Under the pieces are notes generated by a model that was given only the letters and a program-made list of their open reading frames with translations, had not been told where the DNA came from and did no database searches. The translations under genes and the position numbers were made by a program. From an uncultured Chitinophaga sp. (GTDB taxonomy: Bacteria > Bacteroidota > Bacteroidia > Cytophagales > Cyclobacteriaceae), in the NCBI GenBank assembly GCA_902168205.1, contig CABHOK010000020.1, forward strand, positions 1 through 64,000: a DNA stretch of 64,000 bases, written 5' to 3'. This document shows positions 16,992 to 25,500 of the stretch, piece by piece (position 1 is the stretch's first letter; each line of letters opens with the position of its first letter).

Positions 16992-17978
16992 TCAGTGAAT
17001 CGTTATCCCCACGCTTGCTTCCTTGCACTGTGAACCGTAGCAGACTTTATAGTAAAGACTGTCCGTAATGGTTGCTGTTGTATCCGGCACGATATAGTCT
17101 ATCGCGTATGTTTTATAGAGCGATGCAGTGCCGTATCGCGGAGCTTTCGAGATTGAGAATGTATACTGTGAGCTGTCCAGGCAAAGCGTATCATTGGCGA
17201 AAACCAGCAGGCGCAGCAGGTTGGTAGTTAATGAGTCGGTGTTTACCGTATAGTGATCGTTGCGCAGCTGCCAGTTGCAGGCCTGCTCTTTCTCAATATA
17301 TACTACACCAAATCCAACCTTCGAGGTGTCGGTCGGAGAGTATACTTTGTAAATGATCTTGTCTGTGCCGGTAAATGATCCGCCCGGAGTATATTGTATA
17401 CGGTTGCCGCTTACAACCGTAGCAGTACCTGCATACGGAGGGAAACTTGAAGAAGGTTTATATACTTCTACAATAAGATCGGAAGAATCGCAGAGCACAT
17501 CGTTCTGCAATACGTTTATAGTGACCGGGCCGGTAACATTATAAACAGAATCGTTGCGCGGATATATACCACACGGAAGTTGCGTAGTGTCATCTTCTAC
17601 GATAATGATCACACTGTCGAACTTGATAAATTCGTTGCTCTCTGAATATATAGAGAAGGCTATGGCATCCTGTCCTCTTTTAAAAGAGTTGTCCGGTGAA
17701 TATTGCAGGAAGCCGCTGCTTAATTCCGTAATGTTTCCATGTCGCGGCTGGCCGGAAATGTTCAGTCTGACGGTGCCTGACGTTTTTACTTTGGAGTACA
17801 GATCGATATAGGCAGAACCGTTGGGCAAAACATATACCTTGTCATTACTGATTTCTACCTGCGAGCCATTGGACGGATCATCGTCTTGCAATACATCGCA
17901 GGAGTAGTGGAGCATGGCGATTGCCGCTATCATAATTACCTGCAGCCAGTTTTTAATTTTAATCGGTGTCGGATTCAT
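16992..17978 (-). CDS. Lipoprotein with three Ig-like (cadherin/tandem-95 type) repeats
   Basis: 328 aa; signal peptide with lipobox LHYSC (Cys about 27). The remainder is three related beta-sandwich repeats, each ending in a run like FLQYSPDNSFKRGQDAIAFS, IQYTPGGSFTGTDKIIYKV, and a third DYIVPDTTATITDSLYYKV. The VLQNDVLCDSS / VFANDTLCLDSS linkers are typical of tandem-95 / Big_9 domains. It is surface or periplasmic and non-enzymatic. It lies immediately upstream of the sigma factor on the same strand and could be the sensory partner of that system. Confidence 0.75.
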   Translation of the reverse strand: MNPTPIKIKNWLQVIMIAAIAMLHYSCDVLQDDDPSNGSQVEISNDKVYVLPNGSAYIDLYSKVKTSGTVRLNISGQPRHGNITELSSGFLQYSPDNSFKRGQDAIAFSIYSESNEFIKFDSVIIIVEDDTTQLPCGIYPRNDSVYNVTGPVTINVLQNDVLCDSSDLIVEVYKPSSSFPPYAGTATVVSGNRIQYTPGGSFTGTDKIIYKVYSPTDTSKVGFGVVYIEKEQACNWQLRNDHYTVNTDSLTTNLLRLLVFANDTLCLDSSQYTFSISKAPRYGTASLYKTYAIDYIVPDTTATITDSLYYKVCYGSQCKEASVGITIH

Positions 17979-18056
17979 AGAGATGTTTGTTTATTAGGTA
18001 AGACTGGTTTCCTTTGCAGAACGTTGGAAGATGATTTGAAAATTTTAAAGTGATCT

Positions 18057-19307
18057 ATGAAGACTATTCTGGCAGAACTGCTGACCATCGGTGATGAGAT
18101 ACTATATGGACAAATTGTTGATACGAACTCGCAATGGATGAGTGTTGAACTCAGTAATGCCGGTATAAAGGTAATTCGAAAGACAACGGTTGGCGACCAG
18201 GAAGGAGAGATCCTTACTGCATTTGCAGAGGCAGAGAAGCGCGCGGACATTGTGTTGATCACAGGTGGGTTGGGTCCTACGAACGATGATCTAACGAAGC
18301 CTTGCCTGGCAAAGTATTTTAACTGCGAAGTAAAGATTCATGAAGAAGCACTGGCAGAAGTAACGGAATTCTTCAAAAGCAGAGGTCGTGAACTAACAGA
18401 GATCAATCGCCAGCAGGCCGCCCTGCCGGTATGCTGCGAGAAAGTTACCAACGTGCTGGGTACTGCTCCGGGCATGTGGTTTGAACGCAACGGTAAAGTA
18501 TTTGTGTCCATGCCAGGTGTGCCACACGAAATGAAACGGATGATGACCGACCTGGTTATTCCGAAGTTGAAGAAGACATTCAGTACTCCGGCTATATATC
18601 ATAAAGTAATCCGTACTGTAGGTATAGGGGAGTCATTTCTGGCCGAGAAAATAGTGGAGTGGGAAAATGCATTGCCTCCACACATCAAGCTCGCATACCT
18701 GCCCAGCCTGGGGGAAGTAAAGCTGAGGCTTACCGGCATTGGTAATACAACGGAGGCACTGGTGAACGAAACCGAAGTACTCACCGAAAAACTGCGTGAG
18801 CGTATAGGACAATTTATATATGGCTATGGCGAAGAACCGCTGGAAGTAGCAGTAGGCAAGAGACTGCTCGATAAAAAACTGACTATAGCAGTAGCGGAAA
18901 GTTGTACCGGTGGCTACCTCTCGCACATGATCACCAGTGTACCGGGAAGCTCTTCATATTTTTTAGGAAGTATTATACCGTACGACTATGCTATTAAAAT
19001 GAGACAGCTGGGAGTAAAACCCGAAACGTTAGAGCAATATGGAGCGGTAAGCGAAGAGACCATTCGCGAAATGGCGAACCTGGTGCGCGCTAAATTCAAC
19101 ACAGATATAGGTGTAGCAACAAGCGGTATAGCAGGCCCTGGCGGTGCTACGCCTGAGAAACCCGTGGGTACGGTTTGGATTGCATACTCCGATAAACATC
19201 AAACTGTAACACGAAAACTACAATTGTCGAAAGAACGATTATTGAATATCAAGATGGCGTCTATTGCGGTGCTGAACCTGGTGCGATTGAGTTTGCCGAA
19301 AGGCTGA
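18057..19307 (+). CDS. cinA: CinA-family nicotinamide-nucleotide amidase
   Basis: 416 aa, full-length two-domain CinA. The N-terminal MoCF-type domain (ADP-ribose pyrophosphatase in characterised homologues) shows ITGGLGPTNDDLTK. The C-terminal domain (NMN deamidase, PncC) shows VAESCTGGYLSHMIT, VPGSSSYFLGSIIPY and SGIAGPGGATPEKPVGTVW. It recycles NMN produced by NAD-dependent enzymes such as DNA ligase. A decayed duplicate of its last codons lies downstream at about 19424-19480, beyond an octamer array that begins two bases after the stop. Confidence 0.93.
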   Translation: MKTILAELLTIGDEILYGQIVDTNSQWMSVELSNAGIKVIRKTTVGDQEGEILTAFAEAEKRADIVLITGGLGPTNDDLTKPCLAKYFNCEVKIHEEALAEVTEFFKSRGRELTEINRQQAALPVCCEKVTNVLGTAPGMWFERNGKVFVSMPGVPHEMKRMMTDLVIPKLKKTFSTPAIYHKVIRTVGIGESFLAEKIVEWENALPPHIKLAYLPSLGEVKLRLTGIGNTTEALVNETEVLTEKLRERIGQFIYGYGEEPLEVAVGKRLLDKKLTIAVAESCTGGYLSHMITSVPGSSSYFLGSIIPYDYAIKMRQLGVKPETLEQYGAVSEETIREMANLVRAKFNTDIGVATSGIAGPGGATPEKPVGTVWIAYSDKHQTVTRKLQLSKERLLNIKMASIAVLNLVRLSLPKG

Positions 19308-19309
19308 GC

Positions 19310-19418
19310 GTGTTTAAGTGTTTACGTGTTTAGGTGTTTAGGTTATGGTGATGCACCATTGTTGTTAAATTAAACGATACGTTCAACCCTAACGAACCTC
19401 AACACATTAACACAAACA
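19310..19418. repeat. Inverted octamer arms, GTGTTTAN family
   Basis: The left arm 19310-19341 is four 8-bp words differing only in the last base (GTGTTTAA, GTGTTTAC, GTGTTTAG twice). The right arm 19382-19418, read on minus, is GTGTTAAT, GTGTTGAG and more degenerate words. Spacing between arms is 40 bp. Confidence 0.82.
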
Positions 19419-19423
19419 AGTAT

Positions 19424-19480
19424 AGATCGCTTACTCCGATAAACTATTGCGGTATGGTGCGATTGAGTTTGCAGAAATAA
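19424..19480 (+). pseudogene. Decayed partial copy of the cinA 3' end
   Basis: Three blocks match the true cinA end in order: ACTCCGATAAA (true copy near 19188), CTATTGCGGT (true copy 19261-19270) and TGGTGCGATTGAGTTTGC (true copy about 19279-19296). The intervening 60-70 bp and about 8 bp of the intact gene are deleted in the copy. It is non-coding. Confidence 0.75.
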
Positions 19481-19493
19481 TTTTATACTTTAG
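19463..19493 (+). promoter_or_regulatory. Candidate promoter upstream of the E2 gene
   Basis: TTG (19463-19465), 20-bp spacer, TACTTTAG (19486-19493). The -33 element lies inside the cinA 3' remnant. The same -7 octamer, TACTTTAG, is used at 31452-31459. Confidence 0.5.
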
Positions 19494-19753
19494 CCTCATG
19501 AGGTCGGTGAAGGAAGAAACCACGTTGCTATATAAAGTCACAAGTGATGCAATCATTCTTCTCGGCTTTATCGATACTCGAAGTGAAAGTGCGGTATACT
19601 AATGTTTGTTTTTCTTTGGCATGTATACCTGTTTTCAGAATTCCGTTAGCTGAAAATATCTTCTTTGAACGTTTTCTTTCAAAGAGTTGGTCAGGCATGT
19701 GAAAAATCCAAAACCTGATTAACTTGCCACATCAAAAAACAACCGATTGAATC

Positions 19754-21055
19754 ATGGCAGAGGTAGAACTGATCATGCCGAAAATGGGCGAAAGTATATT
19801 CGAGGCTACGATATTAACCTGGCTCAAAAAGCCTGGCGATAAAATCGAGCAGGATGAATCTGTACTCGAAGTAGCTACTGATAAAGTAGATACTGAAGTT
19901 CCATCCACTTATGCAGGTATACTGAAAGAAATTTTAGCGAAGGAAGGCGATGTTGTAAAAGTGGGTGCTCCCATTGCCATCATTACATCCGATGTTGCTG
20001 AAGGTAAAAACGCAGCAGCAACGGCACCGGCCGAAGGAAAGAAAACTTCTGAGCCTGCTGTAAAGGAAGTTGCTGTTGCACATGCTAACGGAGCTTCACA
20101 CGATGCTGCTGATTTTAAATCGAGCTCACGTTTTTACTCACCACTTGTAAAGAATATTGCGCGTGAAGAAAATATTCCGGTAGCCGAGCTTGAAACTATA
20201 TCCGGCAGTGGTGCAGAAGGTCGTGTTACCAAGAAAGATATTCTGGACTATGTACAGTCACGTAAGGTAGGAGCAACTCCTCAACCTGCCGTGAAGCATG
20301 CCGTTGCTACTACATCAGCACCAAAAGTTCAGGCTTCGATCAACGCAGGTGATGAGATCATCGAAATGGATCGCATGCGCAAGATGATTGCCGAGCGCAT
20401 GGTAGACTCCAAGCGTATAGCCCCGCACGTTACTTCATTTGTAGAAGCCGATGTTACCAACATCGTGCAGTGGCGTAACAAAGTGAAGGGTGAATTTCAG
20501 AAGCGCGATGGTGATGTGTTGACATTTACTCCGCTGTTCATCGAAGCTGTTGTGTTGGCTATAAAAGATTACCCGATGATCAACGTGCAGGTGGATGGTG
20601 ACAGAATTATCAAGAAGAAAGATATTAATATAGGTATGGCAGTAGCGCTGCCTTCCGGAAATCTTATTGTACCGGTCATTAAAAATGCTGATCAGTATAA
20701 TCTTGCCGGTCTTGCTAAAATTGTAAACGACCTGGCCAGACGTGCCCGTGATAACAAATTGAAACCGGATGAACTCTCCGGGGGAACGTTCACCATTTCG
20801 AATGTTGGTTCGTTTGGTAATGTAATGGGTACCCCGATCATCATGCAGCCACAGGTGGGCATCATAGCCCTCGGGGCCATACAGAAAAAGCCGGCTGTTA
20901 TGGAGATGCCGTATGGCGATGTGATCGCGATCCGACACAAAATGTTCCTCTCACATTCGTACGACCACCGGGTGGTAGACGGAGCTTTGGGCGGAAGTGT
21001 AGTGCGCAGAGTGGCCGATTACCTTGAGAAATTCGACATAAACAGAAGTATTTAG
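19754..21055 (+). CDS. 2-oxo acid dehydrogenase E2 (dihydrolipoamide acyltransferase)
   Basis: 433 aa. N-terminal lipoyl domain (about 1-78) with the lipoylated lysine in VATDKVDTEV; a peripheral subunit-binding domain at about 128-165 (YSPLVKNIAREENIP...GRVTKKDIL); Ala/Pro-rich linkers on both sides; and a C-terminal catalytic domain (about 205-433) ending with the active-site motif SYDHRVVDGALGG. It transfers an acyl group from E1-bound thiamine to CoA in a pyruvate, 2-oxoglutarate or branched-chain complex. A single lipoyl domain and the overall sequence suit a pyruvate or branched-chain complex; E1 and E3 are not adjacent, so the substrate is left open. Confidence 0.9.
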   Translation: MAEVELIMPKMGESIFEATILTWLKKPGDKIEQDESVLEVATDKVDTEVPSTYAGILKEILAKEGDVVKVGAPIAIITSDVAEGKNAAATAPAEGKKTSEPAVKEVAVAHANGASHDAADFKSSSRFYSPLVKNIAREENIPVAELETISGSGAEGRVTKKDILDYVQSRKVGATPQPAVKHAVATTSAPKVQASINAGDEIIEMDRMRKMIAERMVDSKRIAPHVTSFVEADVTNIVQWRNKVKGEFQKRDGDVLTFTPLFIEAVVLAIKDYPMINVQVDGDRIIKKKDINIGMAVALPSGNLIVPVIKNADQYNLAGLAKIVNDLARRARDNKLKPDELSGGTFTISNVGSFGNVMGTPIIMQPQVGIIALGAIQKKPAVMEMPYGDVIAIRHKMFLSHSYDHRVVDGALGGSVVRRVADYLEKFDINRSI

Positions 21056-21056
21056 T

Positions 21057-21070
21057 ACACGTGACACGTG
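21057..21070. repeat. Two perfect heptamers ACACGTG after the E2 stop
   Basis: ACACGTG occurs twice in tandem one base after the TAG stop. It is the shortest example of the stop-adjacent heptamer arrays; each unit contains the palindrome CACGTG, so a protein-binding site is an alternative reading. Confidence 0.45.
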
Positions 21071-21076
21071 AAATGA

Positions 21077-21115
21077 CCCGGACGATTTCTTAAACCGTTC
21101 GGGTTTACTATTTTT
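21077..21115 (+). terminator. Hairpin terminator after the E2 gene
   Basis: Stem CCCGGACG / CGTTCGGG (one G-T pair; 21077-21084 and 21096-21103) followed by TTTACTATTTTT. It ends 5 bp before the ParA start. Confidence 0.7.
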
Positions 21116-21119
21116 AGGC

Positions 21120-21743
21120 ATGTCCAAAATTATCTCTTTCATCAGCCGGAAAGGCGGTACGGGCAAAACCACCAACGCTATAAACCTGGCTACTACTCTC
21201 TCCAAACTTGGCAAGCGCGTGCTGCTGGTGGAGACGGATACCAACTATACCCTGAACACACTTCGTAAAATGGAATTGTTCAAGGCGAAAGATGGCCTCG
21301 CGAATTTCGAGATACTCGGTTCGCACGATCACCAGGTAGCCGATGAACTCATCAAACTGAAAGAGAATAAAAAGAACGACATCATCATTGTAGACAGTGC
21401 CGGTAAAACTACCGATGAAGGAATTAAAAAACTTTGTCTGGTGAGCGATGCTGTTATCGTACCAACCAGTCTTACACAAAACGATTTACTGGTAACCTAT
21501 CAAACTGTAACCGATCTTTCGCCAGCACGGGAGCTTAATCAGAAACTTAAGATCATAATTCTTCCGAACCGTATTCACAGTTCAACCAACCTATATTCTG
21601 TACGGGAGAATCTGAAAAATCTCGATGCTATTATTTTACCGGTAATCGTACCGCAGAAAAATCTTTTCGTTAATTTCAGTACACTTGAAGCTGAAAAAGA
21701 ATATCAGCCGGTAGCACAAGCCATTCTCAATCACCTCGCATGA
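21120..21743 (+). CDS. ParA/MinD-type ATPase (orphan)
   Basis: 207 aa, the short form of the ParA family without an N-terminal DNA-binding domain. The deviant Walker A motif RKGGTGKTTNAINLA has the signature lysine at the second position; the A' region is IIIVDSAGKT. Such ATPases form gradients on the nucleoid or membrane and position cargo. The downstream gene overlaps by 4 bp and does not look like ParB; no parS-like repeats are seen. A role in partitioning the chromosome is therefore less likely than positioning of another complex. Confidence 0.85.
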   Translation: MSKIISFISRKGGTGKTTNAINLATTLSKLGKRVLLVETDTNYTLNTLRKMELFKAKDGLANFEILGSHDHQVADELIKLKENKKNDIIIVDSAGKTTDEGIKKLCLVSDAVIVPTSLTQNDLLVTYQTVTDLSPARELNQKLKIIILPNRIHSSTNLYSVRENLKNLDAIILPVIVPQKNLFVNFSTLEAEKEYQPVAQAILNHLA

Positions 21744-22147
21744 GCAAGAAAAAAAATACACTGAAGGACCTTGATGATTTTTTAAAGCAGCAGGCCGCTA
21801 CATTGGTGTCGCCTGCCAAACTCAGTGAGCAGATTGAAACACCTCCGCCACCTGCCGCGGAAGCTGCACCGGTTGTTAGTCCGCAAGTCACTACACCACC
21901 GGTCGTTGAGCCTGCACCTGCTGTTGTTGAAGAAGTAACAACCGCTAAAATTCTGGAGGCTATAAAAACGCTGGCACAAAAGGAAGGTACTACGGTTCAG
22001 TATAAATTGTATGATGTTATACTGCAAGCTGCTGAGACTAAAGTTATTTCATCAGCAGAAGATAAAATGCTGATCAATACCGTGCTTTTTCTGAAGAGTG
22101 GTGATAACTGGAAAGACGTTATTCGCGATTACTGGAAAAACAGATAG
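21740..22147 (+). CDS. Small ParA-associated protein with Pro/Ala linker, 135 aa
   Basis: Unrecognised. The N-terminal 28 residues are lysine-rich and helical (MSKKKNTLKDLDDFLKQQ), as in peptides by which ParA partners stimulate ATPase activity. Residues about 33-65 are a Pro/Ala/Val-rich flexible linker (PPPPAAEAAP). Residues about 66-135 form a compact, probably helical domain. It is translationally coupled to the ParA gene (ATGA overlap), so it is the likely adaptor or activator of that ATPase. Confidence 0.7.
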   Translation: MSKKKNTLKDLDDFLKQQAATLVSPAKLSEQIETPPPPAAEAAPVVSPQVTTPPVVEPAPAVVEEVTTAKILEAIKTLAQKEGTTVQYKLYDVILQAAETKVISSAEDKMLINTVLFLKSGDNWKDVIRDYWKNR

Positions 22148-22598
22148 GGTATTACACGCGTAAGCCTGAAGTATACTATGATATATATATCTTGCCTGTA
22201 ACCAGGTGTAGTTAATGTATGTAATGATTTTTTTGAACCGGTACACTTTTGTGATGCCGTTTTTTTTTATTTTTATCTGGTGCCGGATTCTTCGGTAAGT
22301 AAATATTTTGTGTTTTCTATTGATAATGATCTATAATATATATCTGTTTTGTTAAGATTATCGGTATATATTGTTGCTGCCTCATTAGTTTACAATGCCG
22401 CGTCATTTTTTGATGACCTATATTTGTCGGCGAATAATTGTCTTCTAACACTGCTATAGGCAAGTCAAAGAGAGTTCACTTTTTTGTTCCCGGTTAATGT
22501 GCGCTTTGAAGTAAAAGAAAACTTGTTTTGCGCGCGGTTATGTTATCCTTCGTAAAAGGAGCCGTGCAATTTTTTATATACTTTAAACTGTAGTGTGC
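22148..22598. other. 451-bp AT-rich leader of the pectate lyase gene
   Basis: No gene is seen. A -7-like box TATATTTG lies at 22419-22426, immediately preceded by an inverted repeat GTCAT-TTTTTTG-ATGAC (about 22402-22417) that could be an operator; no clear -33 TTG is present. If used, the leader would be about 165 nt. Confidence 0.45.
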
Positions 22599-25500
22599 AT
22601 GCAAAGATTTGAGGAGAGAGGAGCACTTGTGGCGCAGCCTTTCTATTGGTTGAAATTTGTTTATTTCTGTTTTTTTATTTTTTTGATGTTGATATCGTTA
22701 GCTACACAAGCGCAGTCAACATGCTATGAAACCATTACACTTCCCAGTGATAGTAAATTTGGGGGAGGAGATGTACCCGGATCAAAACTGATTGGCAATA
22801 CATACGGAGCCGGAGAAGGCCCTGGCATATATATAGTGGCTGATGGTGGTTATCGTCTGTATCTGAATGACGAATTGTTGGCCTACGATAATGCAGCCGG
22901 TCGTGTTCGTTTTATACCTATGACGTTCCTCCCGGGTAAAAATGCCATTTCAATTGTGGGTGTAAATGGTCAGGGAGCTCCCGGAGTATTGATGCACCTG
23001 GAGGAACTCGAGAAACCTTATGTTACGGACGCTGGCTGGAAAGTACTCAATAACCCGGCTGACAATAGCTGGAAGAGCCGATCGTATAATGATAGTGCAT
23101 GGCCTGCCGCTACTGTAACTACAAACGGTACGCTGACAACATTACCCAGTGGAGGTTCTCTCTCTGCACCTGCTTTTCCTATAAAGTCAAAGGCAAAATG
23201 GATTTGGTCAGGCAACGCGAAAGATAAGAATGTTGTTCTTCGCTACACCTTCAATATCAAGGCTATCGGGTTTGGCGCTGCCACTACGGGTGGTGACAAT
23301 AGCAATATTGTTATTGTAAAAAGCGAAGCGGATTTTCTGAAGTATATCAAAGACCCAGCCAGTATGGTTCTATTGATACCGGAAGGCACACTTGATTTTC
23401 GTAAGAAGCGAATTGAAACGAACATGCAGGTGTGCGAGTCAAGCTGTGAAAAAATGGGTACTTATTGTGGTACTACTCCTGCACTTCCTGGTCTTACCTA
23501 TAAACGATCTATGATGAGTGAGAGCGATTGCAGCAAAGCGAATGGTAAATATGTATACCCGTATTGGTGGGAGCAGCTTATCTGGGTAGGATCAAACAAA
23601 TCAATTATAGGTATGGGGCGTGGAGCTTCGCTGCGAGGTGCTTCTTTCTATAGCAACCAAACTGTGCTCGTACAAAATCTTATTTTCCGGAATCTGAAGA
23701 TATGGGATGTTAACCCGCATATCATTGAAGCGCAGGGCGGCATTACGTTAGATTATGTAACTAAGCTTTGGGTAGATCATTGTTCTTTTAAATGGATCAG
23801 CGATGGCAATGATGTTTCCCATGCCAAAGAAGTTACGTACTCCTGGAATCATTGGAACGGGTATAATGAATTTCAGTGTAACGGTCGTGATTTCTATGCA
23901 GCATTGGTGAGTGATTCAGACGTTACGTTTGATCATGTATTTTGGAATGGAGGAAGTGGTCGAAATCCAAAAGCCAATATCAATGCGCGGGTACACGTTA
24001 TTAATAACTATCACAAGGACAATGTTTACTATGCAATAGCATCCAATTCTCCAACGGCAGAGGTACTCGTGGATGCTAACTATTTTGACAATGTATGTTT
24101 CCCTACTTATAAATTTGCTGCGACCGGACGCATTTATTGTAATAAGAATATATATGTAAAGGCAGGTGGTTTTCTTGTTCATAATGATCTTGAAAAGACC
24201 GAACCGAAGGATGCTGTTTTTACACCACCGTATAAATATAGCCTGGATCTGGCCGATAGTGTGCCTTCGTTGGTGGCAGCGAGAGCGGGTGCCGGTGGTT
24301 CATGGGGAACTATGCCGCTTTATACAGATGCCGCCGGTTGGAAGAATACAGCACCCGATGTTTCTATTTCCTCACCCTCTTCAACAGAAGTATCGGTGTC
24401 CGCTACTGATGGTAATGGCATTGGTAAAGTTGAGTTCTATAGCGGCATAACAAAAATAGGTGAAGTTCTGAAAGCTCCTTATAATCTAAATGTAGGAGCT
24501 GATACCTGTACACGTTCCATTGTAGCAATAGTATATGATACAAAAGGACTGGCCACAACATCTTTGCCCATTACGCTGTGCAAGTCGCTGGTAGCGCATA
24601 AGTATCAGGTTAATAAGGGATCATGGCTCACGGGAACAAGCGCAACAGTACATGAAGGCGATACTATTAAATTTAGCCCACAACCATCCACTATATCTTC
24701 CGGATGGTCGTGGCAAGGACCTGGCAATTATACCGCTTCAACCCGTGCCATCCAGCTTTTTAATGTCTCGTCAGCACAAGCCGGGGTATACATAGCGACA
24801 TTGTCGGATGGTTCGGGCTGTTCTGCTAACGCAAACTTTACACTAACAGTAACGAGCACCAAGAAGTATACACTTACCACTACGGCCACACCAACTGCCG
24901 GGGGGACTATAACCGGCGCAGGAAATTATAAAGACGGCACCGTGGTAACGGTTAAAGCTACACCAGCCACAGGTTATATCTTTACGGGTTGGAGTGGTGA
25001 TGCTACGGGTACATCTACTTCAATAGGTATAACAATGGATGGTAATAAATCTGTTACTGCTACTTTCAAAGCTGTCTATACGCTTAGTACTTCAGCCAGT
25101 CCTGCAGCCGGGGGAACAGTGAGTGGTGCCGGGAGCTATAATTCCGGAGATGTGGTAACGGTTAAAGCTACACCAGCTGCAGGCTATATCTTTACGGGTT
25201 GGAGTGGTGATGCTACGGGTACATCTACTTCAATAGCTATAACAGTGGATGGTAATAAATCAGTTACTGCGAATTTCCAGGTAAAAGCTCCGGATAAATA
25301 TACGCTTACTACTACTACTTTGCCTGCAGCTGGCGGTACTGTGATTGGTGCAGGAAGCTATAATTCCGGCGATGTTGTTAGTGTGAAGGCTATACCAGCT
25401 ACGGGCTATATCTTTACGGGGTGGAGCGGTGATGTTACAGGCACATCTTCGTCTGTATCAATAACGATGGATGGTAATAAATCTGTTACCGCGAACTTCC

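Larger units (their letters stand above)
19308..19753. other. 446-bp cinA-E2 spacer: octamer arms, cinA remnant, promoter, small ORF
   Basis: In order: octamer arms (19310-19418), a decayed copy of the cinA 3' end (about 19424-19480), a promoter-like pair (19463-19493), and a 34-codon frame starting at an ATG at 19498 and ending at 19602. That small frame sits 5 bp from the -7 box, so a leaderless peptide is conceivable but unsupported. The rest, to 19753, may be a long untranslated leader of the E2 gene. Confidence 0.55.

Noticed and set aside
19498-19602. 34-codon frame next to the -7 box before the E2 gene
   Set aside because: Position would suit a leaderless peptide, but there is no similarity or composition evidence; mentioned only in the spacer entry.
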